Shown: positions 10,048-23,517, counted from the first letter of the stretch. The stretch: DNA of 64,000 nucleotides from Siphonodentalium dalli (GCA_032622095.1 CP136061.1:256259582-256323581); one strand, 5' to 3'. The notes: generated by a model not told the origin, from the sequence alone. Translations and numbers: made by a program.

Positions 10048-12171
10048 TATTTCCATACATCATGCCCACATATATTATAAAAGAATAGTACTATTATTAT
10101 GCTCGTAGTAGTTAATACCACCTTACCGTCAATATTCTCGCATGGTTAATTTCAAAATCACAACGTTAATTGTTATTACTATTTGTGTGTACTGTATATG
10201 TACATCAGTCACCAATTGAGAAACTTAAGCACAGTCTGGTTGAATATCTACCATATATGGTGGATTATTCTCACATCCAAGCTGTTGGTGTCATTCGTGT
10301 TATTTTGCATGCGAAGTGGTAGACCCCCCCCCCCCCAATAGCTTATCAATACCACTCAGGACAGTGGGTGTTTTTCCTCAATTAATTGAATTTCTTGTTA
10401 TAGAAGTGTTTTGTAATAATAATAAATAATAATAATTCATTCTGGCTTGACCTAGAGCATTTTCAAACGAATATGGACATTTATATTTCTCAGAATAATG
10501 CAGAATTAGCTGTAACCTACAAAAATCTAAAATAAATATGTATATAGGAGGTATCAAATTTGCTTCTAAAATAAATAAATACGACATTGCTTCACATTCC
10601 ATGTAGGTGCTAGCAGGGTAAGTCCTGTGTAGGAGACTGAACTCACGATGGAGCTTATGTTGCGTTCTGGGACGGAAAGTATCCAAACACAGCAATCTGT
10701 AAATGACAAAATAGGCCAACCAAGCTGAAAAGTTTTCGCGATCGCCGCACTGTTTTTTTTTAGATTTACGCTCGCTATATAGTCAACAAAATACAAATAA
10801 AATCACGTCATGTTGCATTATTATGGTTTATTTCTCCATTATACAGCACAAAACATGAGTTCAGTGTCATTTTCCGCCTTAGTTTTATCCAACTTGGTTC
10901 TGCTTGGTATTTCTACGCACCCCTGCTTAACCGAAGTCGTCGGCATGCATTTTCTATGGGATATTTAGAACGGGTCTAAAACTAATTAGGCTACAACTTT
11001 GTTATCTTTCATATTTTCCGTGAAATTTCAAATATGTGCCAGGGACATATATCCCGTCCGGAATGTGCATAAACATTTCCAGTTTCTCATCGTATTTTTA
11101 TTTATTTTATGCGACAAAATTGTCGTAAATGTCAGAAAACCAAACTGACCAGTCTATGTTTTGCGTTATGAGCTAACGCTCGATGAACATCTATATATAG
11201 TTCTATTGAGATTTTTTACGTCCTTTTACACCCCATAATCACTAAAATGAGATGTCTCTCACCCACCACACGATTTGTTAAAAGTGAAATTGTAAGAAGT
11301 GAGATTGTTTTATCGGTTAGCAGATACATTTCCGGATAAAACGGAGTGATCTCCATATCCCGTATATTCAGGAGATGCATCTTTCAATGATATATGTAAT
11401 TTTTGTTTTGCTGATATATATCAAAAATATCAAAAATCGACATCCCTGTACCCCGTCATTACCGTCACGCGAAAATTTGAAGCTATTAAAGTTGTCCGTT
11501 TGTTAGACAAAAATGAAACTTATAGATTTATATCAATGTTCCATGCTTGTGTCGAATAGAAACCAGGTCCACATTTGTCAAGTGTGTGGATAAATGATGA
11601 TCACACTTACTCCGCTTATTTCTCGGCCAGAAATATGTTTTGAACTTATGATAACAATTTATTTGAGATAAAAACTGCTGCGGGCATGTCAGTCGGTGTG
11701 AACTTATCAGTCGCTGAGAATCGTGCATGATTCAATAAGATCTAGTGATCGTTCCTTCGTCCATATAGATGACTTAAATATTCCATTGTCCGATCTAACA
11801 ACAGATTTGTCGAAAATGTCCAATTTAATGTCAGTTTGCATACCAAGCCAATAAAAAGAAACAAAATACGATGAATACTTATAGGTATCATGTCTACGAC
11901 ACATGCATGCAGCCATGGCGATTGGCGAACATCTACAAAGCCACATATACCATCAAATGATATTTTGTATGTAGGCCTTCGATCCTAGCTATAGATATGC
12001 AGGTAAATCTTCAAGGCCTACATAATTACTAACATTTAACATTATGCTGTAATACTATGTACACAAGACAGAAGTTATATTGTTCGCTTGGTTCAACTAG
12101 GATGTTTCACTATATTACACACTCACACCGTTGTAACGATTTGCTAACAATAAAATCTTGAAATCAGTGTC
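10048..12171. other. Non-coding interior of the BEL-A insert
   Basis: Two kilobases of AT-rich DNA without a supportable gene; minus-strand frames at 10378-10796 and 11528-11946 have no recognisable domain. A poly-C run lies at about 10323. A short inverted repeat (ATGTAGGCCTT near 11970 and AAGGCCTACAT near 12014) brackets ~45 bp. Confidence 0.6.
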
Positions 12172-12393
12172 AACAAGAACGTGAAGATGGACGACTTATC
12201 GAGGTCACCAACATTAGACAGTTTAGAAATGTCCGATTAAAGGATTTAGATACACCGACAGAGGGAACTTTTGGCGTCAACTTGTGGCGGGGAGTACCGA
12301 CTGAAAATATATGGTGAGGTAATAAGGCTAGCATTCATTGTTTAGATGAAAAATGTTGTGAAATAGATAGCTCTACACAGGGTATGGCAGGCC
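12172..12393 (+). repeat. Inverted repeat arm, partner of 3790-4012
   Basis: Reverse complement of 3790-4012 and 4430-4652. Read on the plus strand it has an open frame (EDGRLIEVTNIRQFRN...) ending with a G-rich tract GGCGGGGAGTA at about 12288. That layout resembles the end of a pol frame plus polypurine tract. No matching LTR follows. Confidence 0.75.
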
Positions 12394-12397
12394 GTCA

Positions 12398-12437
12398 GCC
12401 GCCCTAATGGACAGTTTGAGCTGATCATTAGGGCGGC
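12398..12437. repeat. Perfect 12-bp inverted repeat
   Basis: GCCGCCCTAATG at 12398-12409 pairs exactly with CATTAGGGCGGC at 12426-12437, with a 16-nt loop. It lies right at the junction between the inverted arm and the returning BEL-A gag sequence, so it may be the footprint of an insertion or of repair. Confidence 0.9.
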
Positions 12438-12489
12438 GTAGTGTCTTGAGGAAACCAAGATAGTTCCGAAAACAAAGAACCAACACGTC

Positions 12490-13459
12490 ATGTGAATTTA
12501 CATTCCTGAACAATTCATTGACCGGTGACGCAATCTCCTGTATTCAAGGTCTACCGCTAACAGCTGTAAATTATGAAATAGCCATTGATTTATTGAAAGA
12601 GCGATTTGGACAAATTCATCAGATTATCGATGCCTATGTTAAACGATTGATCGCATTGGCAAAGCCGACAGAAGATACTTCGTCGTTAAGGGCATTCTCT
12701 GATCAAATGGAATCCGACGTAAGAACACTTCAGTCACTAGGGAAGCCGGAGAATTCGTACGAAACGATGCTACTCCCAATGCTGTGGGAAAAACTTCCAA
12801 TAGAGCTGAAGCGAAATATGAGACGGACCCTTGGAAAAAACACATGGACACTAAAAGAATTCAGAGAGAAAATTAAAGAGGAAGTCGCCATCTTTGAATC
12901 ATGCAGCATTGTTTCAAAACCGTCACCGTATGATGATCTGATAGACGGTACAATCGCTTCTCTCCATGCTTCAGCGAAGCCCACACCCGATGGAAATGTA
13001 CCTACCAGTATCAGTAACTCTCGGCGATGCATTTTTTGTTCAGGTCAACATTTTTCTTCGGATTGTTCCGTGGTACAGAACATAGATTCGAGATTCGACT
13101 ACGTAGCGAAGGAAAAATTGTGTTTTAACTGTCTTGGTCGTCACAAAGCCAGCCAATGCAGATCGTCGAGACGTTGTCTCCGTTGTCAACAAAAACATCA
13201 TACGTGTCTGCACAAAAACGATCCTTCTACGCCCGATCGAGACATGAGACCATATCCGCGCGACCCGCAAGCAAGTTCTGATGAAAAGTCGAGTAGTATA
13301 CATGGTGAAGATGAAACTAGCGAAATTGTGATTGCAACCGTTACAAATAACAATTCACTACCACCACCACCGAAGTCCACACATGTGTTACTTAAGACCG
13401 CAATCGCCAATGTATGCGATGACACAATGGAAACAGTGATGCCTGCTAACATTCGATGA
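12490..13459 (+). pseudogene. BEL-A gag, middle and zinc-knuckle part
   Basis: The open frame 12518-13459 (313 codons) is the BEL/Pao Gag core (DUF1759-like): GDAISCIQGLPLTAVNYEIA, LLKERFGQ, a long helical stretch, and ESYETMLLPMLWEKLP-like sequence. Two zinc-knuckle-like clusters follow (CIFCSGQHFSSDC and CFNCLGRHKASQC), then CLRCQQKHHTCLH. It aligns with 32780-33450 of BEL-C. The N-terminal third is missing here and lies at 3448-3756. Reading is lost by a frameshift at ~13453, just before the protease. Confidence 0.85.
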
Positions 13460-14182
13460 CGGCTCTCAGAGATCTTTCGTTTCAGAGACTCTTGTCGCAC
13501 ATCTTAATCTTCAACCACTTAATCTTCAACTACTAAATCTTCAAATCTTCGACATTTGGCGCGAAGGACTCAAAGGCGCGTGAGTTTTATGTGGTTCAGA
13601 TAAACGTCATTTGTTTGGATAATTCTACCATCCCAGTTAATGCGTTAGTGGTTAGTGGTGAAAGCTATCACCAAACCACTACGCATTTGTACACCGAACA
13701 CCCTTACGGAATTGAGTTCTCTGAAATTAGCTCTGCCAACGAGCTATTCTTGTGACAAATTTGACGTATCCCTTCTCATCGGTAGTAACAATTATTACTC
13801 ATTTGTTGAAAATGATATCGTAAAAACAAAAACCGGACAAGTAGCGGTAAAATAGAAAATAGGGTATTTGCTGAGTGGACTAACGCAGACAGACAAAACA
13901 GAGACCACATCGATGTTACACGTCTTATCTCAACCCGACGATTGTGATCTAAAACCTTTTTGGTCACTGGAAACGATTGGAATCGATAGTACAACACCAA
14001 AGGCCAATGACGACAACATAGCGACATACTGCGATGATTCCATTGAATTCAGAGATGGTAGATACATCGGCCGTCTTGTGAAAAATCCCGATGTGTCTGA
14101 GAACTATGGTGAAATAGTTCAAACGCAGGTTGAAAACGATCTCATCGCAAGGTGGAAATTGCAGAAGATGGAAACGATATAA
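13460..14182 (+). pseudogene. BEL-A protease and start of reverse transcriptase, broken
   Basis: In another frame, the aspartic-protease motif DDGSQRSF appears at about 13456-13480, as in BEL-C. After a damaged stretch, frames 13655-13855 and 13868-14182 carry DUF1758-like sequence (DVSLLIGSNNYYSFVE, IGYLLSG, LETIGID). The first residues of the RT region follow (FRDGRY, NYGEIVQTQVENDLI). The frame then jumps directly into integrase sequence, so the RT and RNase H domains were removed by a deletion at about 14153. Confidence 0.75.
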
Positions 14183-14695
14183 TTCGCTGTCGAGTCAGAC
14201 ATCAATATTCACCAATATAAACCAGTACCAAGCAACTGATCTTATTACCGAAAGACAATACAGTCACCAAGCTTATAGTACACTGTACACGATTGGCATC
14301 AGCAGTCAAAACCATCCGGTGTGAATTCTACTGTTACAAGTATTCGTCAAAAATATTTGTTCCCACGTGCACGCCAGTCGGTTCGGTCTCCTTTAACAAG
14401 TCGCGGCATATCTCGAAGAGTTACGAGTAAGCCACATCGATTACCGGACCCACCCCACCCACCCTTATCGGAGGGTACGGTATCAGATGTGCCATGTTTC
14501 ATTATACAGGGATAGACTTTTGTTGGTCTAAGTACAGTATCTTCATACATTTCAGTAGATAGACCTAAACGGAAAGCAGCAATAAAGCCTATAGAGAAAA
14601 TGCGCCGATGTTTCTTCGATGAAGATAGTGACTGATTCAATTGACTAATCTTACTCTTGTCAATACATACTTATCTTAATGTTGGGGCGGGAATA
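14183..14695 (+). pseudogene. BEL-A integrase fragments and 3' end
   Basis: Pieces of the integrase N-terminal region are readable in shifting frames: LILLPKDNTVTKLIVH at about 14238-14285, and RQKYLFPRARQSVR...HRLPDPPHPPL at 14345-14460. The catalytic core (D,D-35-E) is absent. A short basic end (RPKRKAAIKPIEKMRRC) precedes the LTR. A G-rich tract (TTGGGGCGGGAATA) just before 14696 fits a polypurine tract. Confidence 0.65.
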
Positions 14696-14844
14696 TGTTG
14701 GGAATCTTGTGTATATCTTTATAGTTGACGCTTTGTGCAGGGCGCACGTACGGGAGACCTGTTTTTATATATTAGTTTTAGAATATAGTTTTGACCACGT
14801 GTACCTCGACTCGTTCAACCTCGATTAAGCTTTCCTTCCCATTA
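14696..14844 (+). repeat. BEL-A 3' LTR
   Basis: 149 bp, TGTTGGGAATC to TTCCCATTA, pairing with 3275-3422. The target duplication GACTC follows at 14845-14849. Confidence 0.88.
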
Positions 14845-14849
14845 GACTC

Positions 14850-15039
14850 TTCGGATGATGAAACGGAAGTATCCGAGCCACAACCACCTCCGGCCGTGCC
14901 CGAAGAATTAGTTGAGCAGGCTACACCTCCAGTCGTTGGCGCAGACACGGGAACAAGTCCGCGTGCGAGTCCGAAACGAAACCGCAAAAGAAGGCGACGC
15001 AGGCCCGTCCATTCACAGGAGCCTGGAATTTGGTCATAA
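14850..15039 (+). pseudogene. Gypsy-A polyprotein tail, separated by BEL-A
   Basis: An open frame reads SSDDETEVSEPQPPPAVPEE, then ends in a strongly basic stretch (KRNRKRRRRR) and a TAA at 15037-15039. If BEL-A and one GACTC are ignored, the frame joins the codons that follow the integrase at ~3246-3274. It is therefore read as the acidic, Pro-rich, basic C-terminal tail of the same Gypsy polyprotein. No LTR for this element is evident in 15040-15280, which is otherwise featureless. Confidence 0.6.
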
Positions 15040-15279
15040 ACCCTCTTTTATTGGCGGAACCACCACCCGGTACCGCAGTTCACGGAAGAAACGAAACAAT
15101 AAATTGTTGCCACCCAATTTTAACTCAACTGTATTCCTACAAAAAATATATTTTCACTAAACACTGTTGGTACCCCTTACACCCTAGATGCTACAACATT
15201 CCATAGGTATATTTTTCCAGTTCTTCGAAAATATCACTGTATTTCGGTAATTTATTGTAAATTCACCAACGAACACAAA

Positions 15280-16250
15280 TGTGCCTTCGCTCCATCACCT
15301 GTTTACGAATCGAAGTAGCGGAACTAGTACCGAAATATGCGGAACTATGATCCGGAGACGGATAGCATAAAAGTACGTTTATAATTTCGAAGATAGCTGC
15401 TGATTACATGTTTATTACATGACCGTACCGATGCACTGATCATCGTGAACTTTTGATGGATGATGACATTGGCGTCTAGATGGGAACGAATCATTTTGGG
15501 CTCCTTTGCATAAACATTGCCGCTGGCAGCCATCTTGGATTTCAAAATTGCATCCTTTAGCATGGGCTAGAAGAAGCAGTGTTTATCTGATCATCATTAA
15601 ATTTGACATAGAGGTTTACATTGACATGTAGATGGGAACGAGTCATTTTGGTGTGAATCCTCCAAGAAACATGGCCGCCGCAATCGGCCATCTTCGATTT
15701 CAGTGATAACACTAGATAAATCTGAATCAATAACACAGCATAGAGCCTGTGTCGATGCACCTATCATCACGAAATTTTTCATCGATCATGACATTGATAT
15801 ATAGACGACACCGAGTCATTTTGGGCTCATTTGCATGAAAAACATGGCCGCCAGCAGCCATCTTGTATTTCAAAATTGCACCATTTAGCACGGGCAAGAG
15901 GTCGCAGTGTTGGTCCGATCATAATTAAATTTGTCATGGATGTTGACATTGACATGTAGATGGGAACGAGTCATTTTGGTGTGAATTCTCAAAGAAACAT
16001 GGCCGCCGTCGGATTTCAGCGATAACACTGCATATATAATTAAATCAATAACACTGCCTAGAGCCTAGGCCTATGTCGATGCACCGATCATCGTGAAATT
16101 GTTCATGGGTTGTGACATTGGTATCAAAATGAGAACGAATCATTGCTAGAGACTGTAGCATTGGTGCGATCGTCGTGAAATTAGTCATAGAAACATGGCC
16201 GCCGTCGGATTTCAGCCACTCGTTTCATCGACCATGAAAGTTACGCCGAT
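15280..16250. repeat. Tandem repeat with ~155-170-bp monomers, alternating types
   Basis: Repeated words are CATGGCCGCC, CAGCCATCTTG, GATGGGAACGA.TCATTTTGG, TGACATTGACATGTAGATGG and GATGCACCGATCATCGTGAA. Two monomer types alternate (one with GCAGCCATCTTGGATTTC, one with GGTGTGAATTCTC), giving a ~320-bp higher-order unit. About five to six monomers are present, the last degraded near 16200. Non-coding. Confidence 0.75.
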
Positions 16251-16257
16251 GGGGTCA

Positions 16258-16693
16258 CTGTCACAAGGCTCCGGTCACATTCGTAGCCAGCTTTTTTCAC
16301 CGGCGTTCACATTCGTAGCCAGCTTTTCTAAATCGTGGTTTATATGCCTATTGCCCGAAATATGACGTCATCACGTTCGTGACAAAAATGTCGACGTCAT
16401 GCTCCAAAACTGACTTCGTTTATCAACTTATATTGGAATATAATTCGAGCATTCCAACGACATTGATCAGAAACATCAGGTTATTAGATGAACTAATATC
16501 AAAACTAAATTCAAGTTGTTGTTCATCCATCAACTCAGAAAAAATTAGATTAACCTGATCGTGTTCATTGAGGCTCGCCTGAATATGAAAAGCTGGCTAC
16601 AAATGTGATCGCATTGAAAAGCTGGCTGCATTTGTGATCGATTAAAAAAGCTGGCTACGAATGTGATCGGAGCCTTGTGACAATGACCCCATC
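16258..16693. mobile_element. Inverted-repeat element with GATGGGGTCA ends
   Basis: A 436-bp element whose ends pair over ~45 bp: GATGGGGTCACTGTCACAAG at the left and CTTGTGACAATGACCCCATC at the right. Near each end a subterminal word is repeated (AGCCAGCTTTT twice at the left; AAAAGCTGGCT three times at the right). No coding frame. An 18-bp match to its end lies at 38352, next to zinc-finger locus 2. Confidence 0.8.
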
Positions 16694-17389
16694 AGCGAAA
16701 GTTACATTAAGTAATGTTTTTAATATTTTTTGGTATTTTTGATTTTGAGAAAAACAATGCCGATGGTGGCTAGCTGTCTTGAATTTAAAAATTGAATTTC
16801 CAATGCATGAGCACAGGCTATATAATCATATGCATAAAGCCATTCTTTGAGAGTTTTGGTGCTGATTCCTTACGACACACGAGTCACGAGTGACGTATAC
16901 TATTTATAGATCCTGGTACCGGTACAATTGACAATACTTATAGTTTCTTATTAAATAAAATTTATGTTAGCGAGTTTATTACTAACTCAAATTTATAAAA
17001 TAGTTATTCTGTAAACCAGTTTGCATTACAACTTGCAAACGCACAAATAAAACGTATACCGTAAAGAATACGCAGGATAATTTTGTGCTCTTACATTAAA
17101 GAATCTTATTACATTTTGTTAGTGTATTTGGCATATTAATGGCGTATTAGACGTTAATGCCAGAGGGAAACCATTCCCTCGATAAAAAGCCTTGAAGGAG
17201 ATTTAAGATCTCCAGACCCATTACAGCCAAATTTGGTTCTGACAATCCCAGATGAGCGAAGTTTTCTCGATCTTTGGGATAGCCCTCAATGAACGTATAT
17301 CCTATAACAATTTACAGATTACGCCCTACTCTACTAACATTGAAAGTAGCACACAGCCGACATGAACAGACTCCCAGTGCTTGGTAGTG
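16694..17389. other. No gene seen
   Basis: AT-rich intergenic sequence without recognisable coding or element structure. Confidence 0.6.
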
Positions 17390-17770
17390 CACGAGCGTAC
17401 TATGTGCTTCCAATTCGGATGGACAGTCCCAGAAATAGGTAATCCCTCGAGAACAATGTCGGATGGACATTCCCACTGATTGGTAATGTTTCTTAACCCA
17501 ATTCAGATTGAAACCTCCAGTCATTGGTTGTGCCCCTATAACAATGGCAGCTGGACATTCCCAGATATTTGTAACACCCCCTTAACTATTTCAGATGAAA
17601 TAAGATGGACTCTTCCAGTCATTGGTGGTGTCCCTATAACAATGGTAGATGGACATTCCCAGTGATTGCTAACGTCCATATCCCTGTGTTGGATGGACAC
17701 GCCAATGATTGGTAATGACCCTATCACATTGTTGGGTGGACACTCACAGTGATCGGTAAAGTCCCCCACA
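17390..17770. repeat. Degenerate minisatellite, ~45-60-bp units
   Basis: Units are built from GGATGGACATTCCCAGTGAT, TGGTAATGTCCC and TATAACAATG. About seven copies are visible, strongly diverged, with occasional longer spacers. Reading frames across it are by-products of the repeat. Confidence 0.75.
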
Positions 17771-18179
17771 AATATATTTTGTACTTTATGACAATGCCCT
17801 CTTTAACTTATGGCATTGATTGGCTGGGTTTAGTAAACTTTCTCGGAGCATCACATCTTGGCGATCAACCCCTTCAGTACTGGAGAGTTTTGATCGGCCA
17901 AGTCTGATCTCCACAAACATTGACCGACGGGCGATAAGGGGTTGTTCGACCGTTGTACACCTGGAGTAACTCACACATTGCACAAAAAAGCTGACTTTCG
18001 CTGCATCAGCCTTGGCCGTCAAAACTTATACCGGGCAATGTTTCGGCGGTTTGATCGGAGAGGCTAATACAGTCCACCCATTTTTCCTATTGTTATTCTC
18101 CATAATTGGAATAGGTCCTTTTTATAATTATGGATAGTTCACTTTGTAATGTGGTAAACTATAATCAATCCACATAATG
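17771..18179. other. No gene seen
   Basis: A 78-codon minus-strand frame (18022-17786) lacks any motif I recognise. The rest is AT-rich. Confidence 0.5.
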
Positions 18180-18397
18180 ATCTATATCGCTATATGGTAT
18201 CGCCTGAATGGTTGTTCTAAAAATAGAAGAATATAGTGTCCCATTTAATCATCTTATTTTATAAAAAAAATATTCGAAATAAAATCAATGTTATTTGATA
18301 GAAGCGTTTCCGGACAGGGGTCTTCAAGCCATATTTATTATTTTATACACACGAAACTATTGCAAAATTGTTATATGAAGAGATAATCCATCTTTAA
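18180..18397 (+). mobile_element. TTAA-1 element, 3' half
   Basis: The right half of the family, from the CGCTATATGGTATC region to the terminal AGATAATCCATCTTTAA. The left half is missing. It is more diverged than the copies near 31-56 kb. Confidence 0.75.
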
Positions 18398-18500
18398 TGT
18401 AAAGGTTCTTCGATAATTGTAATGCATTTGGAGTTAACAATTCGTTTTAGACTTAGCAATTTTGATCCAGTATTTGACCATGTTATATAATGCATCAACT

Positions 18501-19001
18501 TTAAAGGTGGATTATATCTTTGTAAACATGTATTATATAGTTACCGCGGTATAAAATATTAGATCTGAGTCGAAGACTCCTGTCCGAAAATGCTTCTATC
18601 GATTAATATTGATTTTATTTCGAATATTTTCTGGTCTAAAATTGTGTGGTTGTTTAGCTAACGAACAATAGTAGTACTGTTAACAGTCACAAATACACGT
18701 TAATTATACCCATTATAGCTTATAACTATGGAAAAAAAACAATACAATCAATCAATCTGGGACATTTGACGTTCGGTACGTAGCCATAGGAACAGCCTAA
18801 TGTTCTCTGTCGCTATATGGTATCACCCGAATGGTCTGTTCTAAAAATAGACAAATAAACGGGCCCAATAAAATATTAGAAATAAAATCAATATGAATTG
18901 ATAGAAGCCTTTCCCGACAGTGGTCTTCAGTTCATATTGATTATTGTATACCCACGCAACTATTTAAAATTTGTTTTTTTAAAGAGATAATCCATCTTTA
19001 A
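18501..19001 (+). mobile_element. TTAA-1 element, full length, older copy
   Basis: 501 bp from TTAA (18501-18504) to TTAA (18998-19001), with inverted-repeat ends AGGTGGATTATATCTTT and AAAGAGATAATCCATCT. The internal frame that stays open in younger copies has stops here. 19002-19259 is unannotated upstream sequence of zinc-finger locus 1. Confidence 0.88.
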
Positions 19002-19259
19002 GAAATGTAGGAATATATTGCGACATTGTTCTATTCCATCCACCGCTGCTTAAGACCACTTTTTTAAACGCCTGTTTAGGGATAGAAACATTTATATTTT
19101 CTTTGGTGCGTATGATCCGAAAGTTTCTTAACTGTATCAATCCTCTTTTCGAAAAATTGAATTCTTGCATGAGAGTTTCTGCTAGATTTAAACCAGTTCA
19201 GACCAGTATTGGCTTCTGCATGGTGCCACTACATATACGCCACCGGTACATTGAAAACA

Positions 19260-21131
<1,872 letters not shown>

Positions 21132-21503
21132 CATCAGTGTGGCCTGATGTTACATACCGGTAAGATAACTCATACAGGTGACTGTCCGTATATAGAGTGA
21201 CCTCCCATATTCAGTTGACTGGCCGTATTTTGAGTGTTCACGCTGTACCGAGCAATCTTTTGTTTTCTATTTTTTTAAAAAATGGACAAAGTGAACCCTG
21301 GTGACAACTACGAAAATCCACACACGAATAACCAACAGGGAACATCACACATGTATGCATGCACTACGGTGTGTGGTCTGCTGCAGTCTATACGCGGTTC
21401 TCTATGGGTTGATACGAGCATCCACAACGGACATCGCCCGTATCCATGCGATATGTGCGGGAAATCATTTATTAGTATGAGTCAATTGACGAGAATAAGA
21501 TAA
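21132..21503 (+). pseudogene. Conserved 3' tail of the zinc-finger locus with a partial finger
   Basis: After the shared stop comes degraded finger-linker sequence (21160-21230). Then a 73-codon frame (21282-21503) reads MDKVNPGDNYENPHT... and ends HRPYPCDMCGKSFISMSQLT before a stop. The same tail is at 40654-40863 and 55130-55360. The last finger has both cysteines and the Phe but no histidine pair. Its preservation in three copies may mean a 3' exon, or simply a recent duplication. Confidence 0.55.
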
Positions 21504-22951
21504 TTCATATGTCCTGTATGTATTAAAATTTCGTATTGTATTTAAAGAAAGGTCTGTATGTGTATTATATTTTAAGAAAGGACTATGCGCGGCGTGACAT
21601 TTCACCTCACGACGTTATTGACGTACGGTACACTCTCAAATAAAGCAATTGATTTAGGTACCCCATGGAACCAAAAGCCGCGATAGTACCAGACAGTTTG
21701 GTACTATAAGCATGTAGAGCCTGTTTAGCGTTATAGAACCACATGAGTTGGTACTCCACAGAGGGCCAATCGTTGGCTCCATGCTGATTGGGTGAGACCG
21801 TGGGTGTGTCAATATCGAGTGCCGTGTGCAAACGATTAAATTAAAGTGAAAAATGGCCGCCCGTCGACTCGCGGTCGTAGATCTGTCGGATTATTTCATT
21901 TAGCACCATGCAAGGGAGTCTTTGTGGTTTTGTACTTAATTGGATGTTTAAACGCGGCAGCATAATTTGGAATCTAACATGTCACATTGTTAAATTTGCC
22001 GGTATCATGGCTGTTTTGTTCTCTGGAGTATCAAATTGCTGGATCTATGCGTAGTACCTAAATACTTCAGAGTACCTGTCTTGATATTTTGGCACTTCAG
22101 ATAATATATAGGGCGTATCATGAAAGCATCTATTTCTTGGCACCTCATATCGTGAGCGTCATGGCTTCGGTGACATAATTGCGGGGTGGGTATTGTATGC
22201 ACAATGCCCGGGTAGAACTTAAATAATTATTAGGTAATCCAGAGTACCAACAATTTGGTACTCTAGAGTACCAAGAAGTTGGTACTCCAGAGTACCAAAC
22301 ATTTTGGTACTCTAGAGTACCTAAACTTTTGGTACTCCAGAGTACCAAAAAGTTGGTACTCCCCTTGGGACAAAGCTTAGTACCTACATAAGTACCTATA
22401 TTTTAAAGAGTGTATCAACAAAAGCGCTCGTCTAGACATTGGGTTATTTACTTTAGCGTTTCGGATGGTTTAACAGTGGAATAAAATAGTAATGTTGCTA
22501 TATTTACGATGAACCATGATTAAATGTTCCTAATATGACTCCGACTAGAATCATCGCCACTCAAAATTTCGGTGTTGAATGTGTCCCCGTGAATCACTCT
22601 TTGAGACAAATGAAAACAGATGTAATTTTGATGCACGATTGAATGATCATAAACCAACTAACTGCATCTATATTCAAAAAAATTATTATTTCAAGCGAGC
22701 TTCTTAATATTAATTTCTACCAATGTAAATCGAGCCTCTCATTTTAAGATTTTAAGAACTATAACGGTTATGGCTTAATTGTATGTAAAACATTTGAATT
22801 GACATATTTGTTTTGGTATGATATTGTCCAGTCACATGCTTGGAATTGTCCAGTTACTTTCGTGTGCACTTCACGTCTTCGTGCATATGAGAGTGGTTGC
22901 ACATCACATGCGTATACATGTATCACAAGGAGCAACTTTCAAGGACAATAT
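21504..22951 (+). repeat. Duplicated 3' flank of the zinc-finger loci
   Basis: 21504-21625 and 22415-22951 match 40864-41585 and 55361-55896 plus 56949-57438. Landmarks are GGACTATGCGCGGCGTGA, CATTGGGTTATTTACTTTAG and GATTAAATGTTCCTAATA. This copy has an extra element at 21626-22414. Its TTAA at 22775-22778 is the empty form of a site that is filled at 30881 and 55897. No gene. Confidence 0.85.
21626..22414. mobile_element. 0.8-kb insertion with palindromic GGTACT array
   Basis: Absent from the two paralogous flanks (41010-41035, 55510-55540), where GTTGACGTATCAAC is continuous. The ends show short inverted repeats (TACACTCT at 21629, AGAGTGTA at 22407-22414). Inside, 22240-22370 is a string of palindromes of the type TTGGTACTCCAGAGTACCAA, five or six in a row. 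No transposase frame. The family is unknown to me. Confidence 0.75.
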
Positions 22952-23517
22952 TTAAAGATGGATTATCTCTTCAAATAATATAAATTTGAAATAGTGGCGT
23001 GGGTATAAAATAATAAATATGAAGTGAAGACCCCTGTCCGGAAAGGCTTCTATCAATTAATATTGATTTTATTTCGAATATTTTATTACGAAATGAGACA
23101 TTTAATTGGGACACTTTATTTGTCTATTTTTAGAACAGACCATTCGGTTGACACCATATAAAGCATTGTAGAGAGCACTATAGTGAGCATTAGGTTGTTC
23201 CTATGGCTACGTACCAAACGCCAAATGTCCCAGATTGATTGGCTGTACTGTTTTATTCCATAGTTATTAGCGATAATGAGTATAATTAACGTTTATTCGT
23301 GACAAAATTACGCAATAAAATTTCTGGTCTCTGTTAACAGTAACTACTAATGTTCGTTAGCTAAACAACCACACCTTTTTAGACCAGAACATTTTCGAAA
23401 TAATATCAATATTAATCTATAGAAGCATTTCCGGATAGGAGTCTTCGATTCGGATCTAATATTATATACCCCGGTACCTATATAATACATGTTTACAAAG
23501 AGATAATCCACCTTTAA
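22952..23517 (-). mobile_element. TTAA-1 element, full length
   Basis: 566 bp, TTAA at 22952-22955 and 23514-23517, reverse orientation. The left flank (ACTTTCAAGGACAATAT) is the same as for the copies at 31596, 41586 and 57439, so this insertion predates duplication of the flank. It is followed directly by the Cys-rich protein relic. Confidence 0.9.

Larger units (their letters stand above)
3275..14844 (+). mobile_element. BEL-A: BEL/Pao LTR retrotransposon with large internal insertion
   Basis: The element is delimited by LTRs at 3275-3422 and 14696-14844. It is flanked by the 5-bp duplication GACTC (3270-3274 and 14845-14849), the usual size for BEL/Pao. Real element sequence is confined to both ends: LTR, primer site and gag N-terminus (3275-3756), then gag middle, knuckles, protease, the very start of RT, integrase fragments and LTR (about 12490-14844). 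Between them lie ~8.7 kb of repeats with no retroelement genes. Reverse transcriptase and RNase H are deleted. It sits in the Gypsy-A integrase tail, so it is younger than that element. Confidence 0.85.

Noticed and set aside
17786-18022. 78-codon minus-strand frame as a LINE fragment
   Set aside because: I could not find RT or endonuclease motifs; the resemblance was only in composition.
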